A stretch of 10,064 nt of DNA from assembly GCA_946479995.1 (NCBI GenBank), contig CAMLIU010000031.1:1-10064 (forward strand), given 5' to 3'. This DNA comes from an uncultured Gemmatimonadota bacterium (GTDB taxonomy: Bacteria > Gemmatimonadota > Gemmatimonadetes > Gemmatimonadales > Gemmatimonadaceae). A program made the position numbers and the translations under genes. The first letter of the stretch is position 1; every line of letters starts with the position of its first letter. The notes under the pieces are model-generated. The model had not been told where the DNA came from. It saw only the letters and a program-made list of their open reading frames with translations, and searched no databases. This document shows positions 6,347 to 10,064 of this stretch, one piece after another.

Positions 6347-6578
6347 GTTCGAGGTCTCCATCGAGGGTATACCAGCCGTCTCCAGTACGGGCGGATCCCG
6401 CGCGTCGAGCGGCTGGCGGAATCTCCGGGCCACGTTCCGATTCGCGCCTGTCACGCCGGTCAGCGCATCCTGCATCCGCTACGACCGTTCCCTCTCCCGA
6501 ACGGCGATATCATGGCGAGCCGGCGTCATGGGGGCGTCATCGAACGGTTGCGCGTTGGCACGGGATCTTGCGCGCCGG

Positions 6579-6601
6579 CGTGCGACCTCTCTGGTCGCAC
6601 G
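6579..6601. repeat. 9-bp hairpin downstream of the probable receptor terminator
   Basis: CGTGCGACC (6579-6587) and GGTCGCACG (6593-6601) are perfect inverted copies around the five-base loop TCTCT. The hairpin lies 21 bp beyond the 21-bp hairpin in the direction of minus-strand transcription. No T-run follows. It could be a second part of a tandem terminator, an operator for the peptide operon, or part of its 5' untranslated RNA. Confidence 0.45.
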
Positions 6602-6621
6602 GCCCTGATCCGACTCACGCG

Positions 6622-6667
6622 AGAAGCGGGATGTTCGAGAGGCGTGCCTCTCGAACATCCCGCTTCT
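6622..6667. terminator. 21-bp perfect hairpin, probable terminator of the receptor gene
   Basis: AGAAGCGGGATGTTCGAGAGG (6622-6642) is matched exactly by its reverse complement at 6647-6667 around a four-base loop (CGTG on the plus strand). It begins 71 bp after the receptor stop. The arm ends give an A-rich 5' side and CTTCT 3' side in either direction, as in many GC-rich intrinsic terminators, but there is no long U-tract beyond the stem. The nearest genes on both sides are on the minus strand, so it would separate the receptor transcript from the peptide operon. A structural repeat element is the alternative. Confidence 0.65.
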
Positions 6668-6738
6668 TGTGTTGCCTCGCAGCGCCGGCGCACCGCGCCG
6701 CCAGCGCTAATGAGTCACGACTTCAGCAGTTCACACCG

Positions 6739-9700
6739 TCAGAAGGTGTACTTCAGCTGCAACTGCATCGCGTAGTTCGAGGCCACGTTGTTCGTGCTGA
6801 ACTGCTGGAAGCTCGGGTTGAAGGTATACACACCCTCCTTCCCGTTGAACGAGCGGCGCGAGAGGATGCCCGGGCTGTTGGAGCTGCCGAGATCCTGTGC
6901 GCCCCAGTTCCGGTTGAGCAGGTTGAGGAAGTTGAAGATGTCGAGCTGGAGAATGAAGTTCTGGCCGTTGATCGTCGGGAGCGACTGCCGGAAGTCGACA
7001 TCGAGCCGCTTGGTCCAGGGCGTGCGGCAGGTGTTGCGGTCCATGATCGTGCCGCGCTGCGAGCTGAGGCAGTCCTGCGACTGGATGAACTTCTCGAAGG
7101 CATCCGCCTGCTGCGCCGGCGTCAGCGAGCCGTTCGTCGCGAACTGGATCTGGGTCGCATCGTGCGCATCAGTCGGCACGTAGATCAGGTCGTTGTTCGT
7201 CGACCCGTCGCCGTTCATGTCGCCGCTGTACACGAAGTCGAACGGCACTCCCGACTCGCCGGTGAAGATGAACGACACGTCGGTCTTCGACGGGAAGGAG
7301 TAGGTGCCGTTGAAGATGATCCGGTGCGGCGAGTCGAACTTCGACACGCTCAGGTCCGTGCCGTGGATGTCACCCTTCACCGAGCGGCCGAACTGCCAGT
7401 TGGAGTAGGCCACCGAGGACGTCATCGACGCAACGTCGTAGGAGTGTCCGTACGTATAGGCGAGCTGGCCTTCGAATCGATTCGAGAACCGCTTCTGCAG
7501 CTGGCCGGTCACGCTGTACGAATAGTCCTTGTTCTGGTTCGTCAGGTTGATGACGTCGGAGAAGCCGCCCTTCTTGTACGACGGTCTGATGTTGTTCCCC
7601 GTGATGGTGCCGTACATGAACCGGCCATGGCTGTCCGTGGTGAGCGGCGCGTCCGGCAGGTTGATGTTGTCGTAGAAGAAGTTCTGGAGCGACTTCGTGT
7701 AGATCCCTTCCACCGTCGCGACGACGTTCCAGGGCAGTCGCCGGTCGTAGCCGAGCGACGTCCGGAAGGTCTGGGGGAACTTGAGATTCGGGTCCAGCGT
7801 GTTCACCGTGATCGCCGGGCTCGCGTTGGTGTTGCGGCAGTTGGTGGGCACCGCCCCCGTCGCACCCGGGAAGGCCGGCGACGTGTTCGCCGACGAGCAG
7901 GTGATGTTCGCGTAGCCGTTCACCCCGGAGTTCCCGAAGGCGTTGCTGAGCCACACGTACGCCGGCCGGCCGACGAAGACGCCTGCACCACCGCGGAGCT
8001 GGTTGACCTGGTCACCCGTCACGTCCCAGTTGAAGCCGACACGCGGCGACCACTGCATCACGTTGCTCGGGACGTCCGAGGTGTTGATCCCGAGCGAATC
8101 CAGGATGAGCTGGTTCAGCCCCGGCTTGGACGTGAGACCAGGCATGTCGAGGCGCAGGCCGTACTGCACGTTCAGCCGGTTCGTCGCCTGCCACTCGTCC
8201 TCGGCATAGAAGCCGAGGGTGCGGGCGTTGAAGCGCGCGGCACCGTCGCTCTGGTCGAGCTTGAGACCGATCTGGACCCGGTCTGGCAGCCCGAGGGCGA
8301 GCGAGTCGAGCGAGCCGAAGGTGTAGTTGCCGTAGGAGTTCTGGGCGAACAGGTTGCGCACCTTGAAGAACTCGTTCTTCGTGCCGAGCGTGATGCGGTG
8401 CGACCCCATCGGGATCGTGAAGTTGTCGGTGAGCTCCAGGATGTCCTGGTCCAGCTCATTGCCCTGCGACGAGTTCTCCGTGCCCGCCACGAGTGACGTG
8501 GTGCCGCCCGCGGGATTCGGGACGTTGCGCACCGTCACCATCGGCGCATGCAGTGGCGTGCGACGCTTGTCGCGGATGGTGGTGTAGCCCGCGAGGAACT
8601 CGTTCGACGACCCGCCGGCGAGGTTCGTGAAGAGCTGCGCCGTGCCGCTGTTCGTCGCCGACCGGAAGTTGTAGGCGTTTGACGTCGCCTTGAAGGTGTC
8701 CGAGAAGCGGCTGAAGACGTCGACCTGGGCCGCGGCGAAATTGTAGCGCGTGACCAGTCTGCTGTTCCCTGGCAGGTTCAGGAAGTCCAGTCGCGCGAAG
8801 AGGTTCGACAGCGGATTCTCGTTCTGGACCAGGTCGCCGCTGCCGATGTCCGGATACCCATACTGGCTGGTCAGGATGTCGGAGAACTTCTGGTAGTCCG
8901 CCTGTGACACCGGCACCTTCGGCGTCACGTCGGAGGGCTGGCCGAAATACGGGCCCGAGGCGGGCGAGCTCTGGGTCTGCCACTCCGGCGCGATCGAGAA
9001 CTGGATCTTGTCCTTCATGATCGGACCGCCGACCCAGAAACCGTATTGCGACTGCTTGAACGGCGCGTCGCGCAGGTAGGCGACGTCGCGCTCGAGCTTC
9101 TCGTTCCGCGTGACGCCGAACACCTCGCCATGGAACTCGTTGCTGCCACTCTTGGTGACAGCGTTGAGCAGCGCGCCGGTGAAGTTGCCCTGCCGGACGT
9201 CGTACGGCGACAGCAGGACCTGGTACTCCTTCACCGCGGCGAGAGGAACCTGCTTCGCGTTGGCCTGCCCACCCGGTTGTCCCGTGGATCCGAGTCCGAA
9301 CAGATCGTTCGCCACCGACCCGTCGATCTGGATCGCGTTGAAGCGGTTGTTCTGGCCGCCGCCCGAGTTGCCGGGGCCCTTGGTCGAGATCTGTGGCGTC
9401 AGCGTGATGAAGTCCGTGAAATTCCGGTTCAGCGTTGGGAGGCGCGACACCGAGGAATCGCTGATCGTCGTCGCCGCACCCTTGTGCGAGGTCGAGATGA
9501 TCGCGGCATCGGTGGTGGCGCTCACGGTGACCCCAGCGAGCTGAGTCACCTGCTGCGTCAACTGGAAGTCAACGCGTGCATTGCCGCCCAGTGAAACGCG
9601 GATGTCATTCCTGCTCTGCGGCGCAAACCCGATGCGCCGAACGGTGACGGTGTACGGACCACCGACTTCGAGACCCTGCACGAAGTACCGACCGTCGGCA

Positions 9701-9894
9701 TGGGTGAGCGTCCCAGCCGTTGCCCCCGTGCTGGTGTTGCGCACCTGAACCTGCACGGCGTCTACGCCTTGACCCTGGTCGTTCGTCACGGTGCCGCTGA
9801 TTGCACCAGTCGTGACTCCCTGCGCACGAAGCGCTCCGGGGAGGACGATGGCAAGGGCGGTCGCGACGCCCAGGACCCAACGGGTAATCCTCAT
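6739..9894 (-). CDS. Oar-like TonB-dependent outer-membrane receptor
   Basis: A complete 1051-residue outer-membrane receptor. Signal peptide 1-24 (MRITRWVLGVATALAIVLPG, cleavage at LRA/QG). Carboxypeptidase-regulatory-like domain about 29-113 (ISGTVTNDQGQGV, HADGRYFVQGL, VTVRRIGF). A GVTVSATTD stretch at about 121-129 is a possible TonB box. Plug about 140-250, ending NAVTKSGSNEFHG, a typical Oar-like plug-to-barrel junction. Barrel to the C-terminus, with DMNGDGSTNNDLIYVP (892-907), paired Cys942 and Cys956, LDIFNFLNLLNRNWG (984-998), and a terminal LKYTF whose final Phe suits BAM-dependent assembly. The start at 9894 follows AGGGAAG with an eight-base spacer and gives a clean signal peptide; the open frame extends 56 codons upstream to 10062, but that stretch has no signal sequence at its start. 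Substrate unknown. A link to the secreted peptides downstream is possible only by proximity, and the hairpin at 6622-6667 suggests separate transcription. Confidence 0.93.
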   Translation of the reverse strand: MRITRWVLGVATALAIVLPGALRAQGVTTGAISGTVTNDQGQGVDAVQVQVRNTSTGATAGTLTHADGRYFVQGLEVGGPYTVTVRRIGFAPQSRNDIRVSLGGNARVDFQLTQQVTQLAGVTVSATTDAAIISTSHKGAATTISDSSVSRLPTLNRNFTDFITLTPQISTKGPGNSGGGQNNRFNAIQIDGSVANDLFGLGSTGQPGGQANAKQVPLAAVKEYQVLLSPYDVRQGNFTGALLNAVTKSGSNEFHGEVFGVTRNEKLERDVAYLRDAPFKQSQYGFWVGGPIMKDKIQFSIAPEWQTQSSPASGPYFGQPSDVTPKVPVSQADYQKFSDILTSQYGYPDIGSGDLVQNENPLSNLFARLDFLNLPGNSRLVTRYNFAAAQVDVFSRFSDTFKATSNAYNFRSATNSGTAQLFTNLAGGSSNEFLAGYTTIRDKRRTPLHAPMVTVRNVPNPAGGTTSLVAGTENSSQGNELDQDILELTDNFTIPMGSHRITLGTKNEFFKVRNLFAQNSYGNYTFGSLDSLALGLPDRVQIGLKLDQSDGAARFNARTLGFYAEDEWQATNRLNVQYGLRLDMPGLTSKPGLNQLILDSLGINTSDVPSNVMQWSPRVGFNWDVTGDQVNQLRGGAGVFVGRPAYVWLSNAFGNSGVNGYANITCSSANTSPAFPGATGAVPTNCRNTNASPAITVNTLDPNLKFPQTFRTSLGYDRRLPWNVVATVEGIYTKSLQNFFYDNINLPDAPLTTDSHGRFMYGTITGNNIRPSYKKGGFSDVINLTNQNKDYSYSVTGQLQKRFSNRFEGQLAYTYGHSYDVASMTSSVAYSNWQFGRSVKGDIHGTDLSVSKFDSPHRIIFNGTYSFPSKTDVSFIFTGESGVPFDFVYSGDMNGDGSTNNDLIYVPTDAHDATQIQFATNGSLTPAQQADAFEKFIQSQDCLSSQRGTIMDRNTCRTPWTKRLDVDFRQSLPTINGQNFILQLDIFNFLNLLNRNWGAQDLGSSNSPGILSRRSFNGKEGVYTFNPSFQQFSTNNVASNYAMQLQLKYTF

Positions 9895-10064
9895 AAGTTG
9901 TGCTTCCCTGATTTGAGTTGGCACGGGGAGAGTGCCGTTCGAAACCCCACCGCCAAGAGGCGATTCGAGTGCGGCAGGGGGAGGCGAGGAAAAACTAAGT
10001 GCGAGCGCGCAGTTTCCACCCGCAGGGGAGGTAACGGATCGGTCACTCCATCCGCGGTCCATCA
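9895..10064. other. Upstream region of the right receptor gene
   Basis: This 170-base stretch carries the receptor ribosome binding site AGGGAAG (9903-9909). I see no clear -35/-10 pair and no end of a neighbouring gene. A run CTTAGTTTTTCC on the minus strand (near 9990-10001) is the only AT-rich patch and could lie in the promoter. It is open in the receptor frame but its composition gives no sign of being protein. Confidence 0.4.

Larger units (their letters stand above)
6347..6738. other. Intergenic region between the right receptor gene and the peptide genes
   Basis: About 390 bases without a supported gene. It holds the probable terminator of the receptor gene at 6622-6667, a 9-bp hairpin at 6579-6601 and a weak 6-bp hairpin at 6485-6504 whose minus-strand loop is GGGAGAGG. 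The promoter of the peptide operon should lie here because of the terminator, but I see no sigma-70 pair that is convincing. Minus-strand reading frames before 6475 are very short. Part of the stretch is open in frame with peptide 1 (6361 or 6475 starts), so a longer peptide 1 cannot be excluded. Confidence 0.6.

Noticed and set aside
6366..6374. Extended -10-like TGGTATACC on the minus strand before peptide 1
   Set aside because: No matching -35 element, and the implied transcript start near 6359 would leave almost no room before the ribosome binding site. Kept only as a weak possibility.
6485..6504. 6-bp hairpin CCGTTC/GAACGG before the 6475 start
   Set aside because: Stem is short with an eight-base loop and would matter only if the long form of peptide 1 were real, which I consider less likely.
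6331..8496. Plus-strand open frame of 721 codons
   Set aside because: Antisense to the well-supported receptor gene, runs through the 21-bp hairpin, and its Arg/Val/Glu/His-rich composition looks like reverse-strand noise.

Overview
The window is high-GC DNA in which every gene I can support lies on the minus strand, so transcription runs from right to left. Diderm-type secretion parts sit beside two large Oar-like TonB-dependent receptors that carry N-terminal carboxypeptidase-regulatory-like domains. This suggests a Gram-negative soil-type bacterium, and the receptor style fits Gemmatimonadota best, though that is inference from family resemblance and not a placement.

Layout in transcription order. 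(1) 9894-6739: a complete Oar-like TonB-dependent receptor of 1051 residues, followed by a 21-bp perfect hairpin at 6622-6667 that probably ends its transcript. (2) 6738-6347: a non-coding stretch with three hairpins. (3) 6346-6149 and 6075-5893: two tiny genes for peptides of 65 and 60 residues, each with a textbook double-glycine leader followed by a cysteine-free hydrophobic core of about 40 residues. (4) 5833-5039: a CPBP (Abi/CAAX-type) membrane metalloprotease with all three motifs. (5) 5035-3845: an HlyD-type periplasmic adaptor. (6) 3848-1734: a peptidase-containing ABC exporter (PCAT) with an intact C39 Cys-His-Asp triad. (7) 1553 to beyond base 1: a second receptor-type outer-membrane protein, cut by the window edge.

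Items 3-6 form a compact operon-like block. CPBP ends 3 bp before HlyD starts, and HlyD and PCAT overlap by 4 bp. Together they read as a self-contained export system: the C39 domain would cleave both leaders after Gly-Gly, the ABC core with its HlyD adaptor would export the cores (a TolC-like outer-membrane channel is needed but not seen here), and the CPBP protein is the best immunity candidate. The architecture resembles class II microcin systems (CvaA/CvaB type), but with two precursor peptides that both carry GxxxG motifs, as in two-peptide class IIb bacteriocins. Both cores are acidic, which is unusual for bacteriocins.

Small RNA-level structures cluster around the peptide genes. A hairpin covers the ribosome binding site of the second peptide. 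A 12-bp hairpin lies between the peptides and the CPBP gene, and its 3' arm could alternatively pair with the CPBP ribosome binding site. These may tune peptide output against immunity and export genes.
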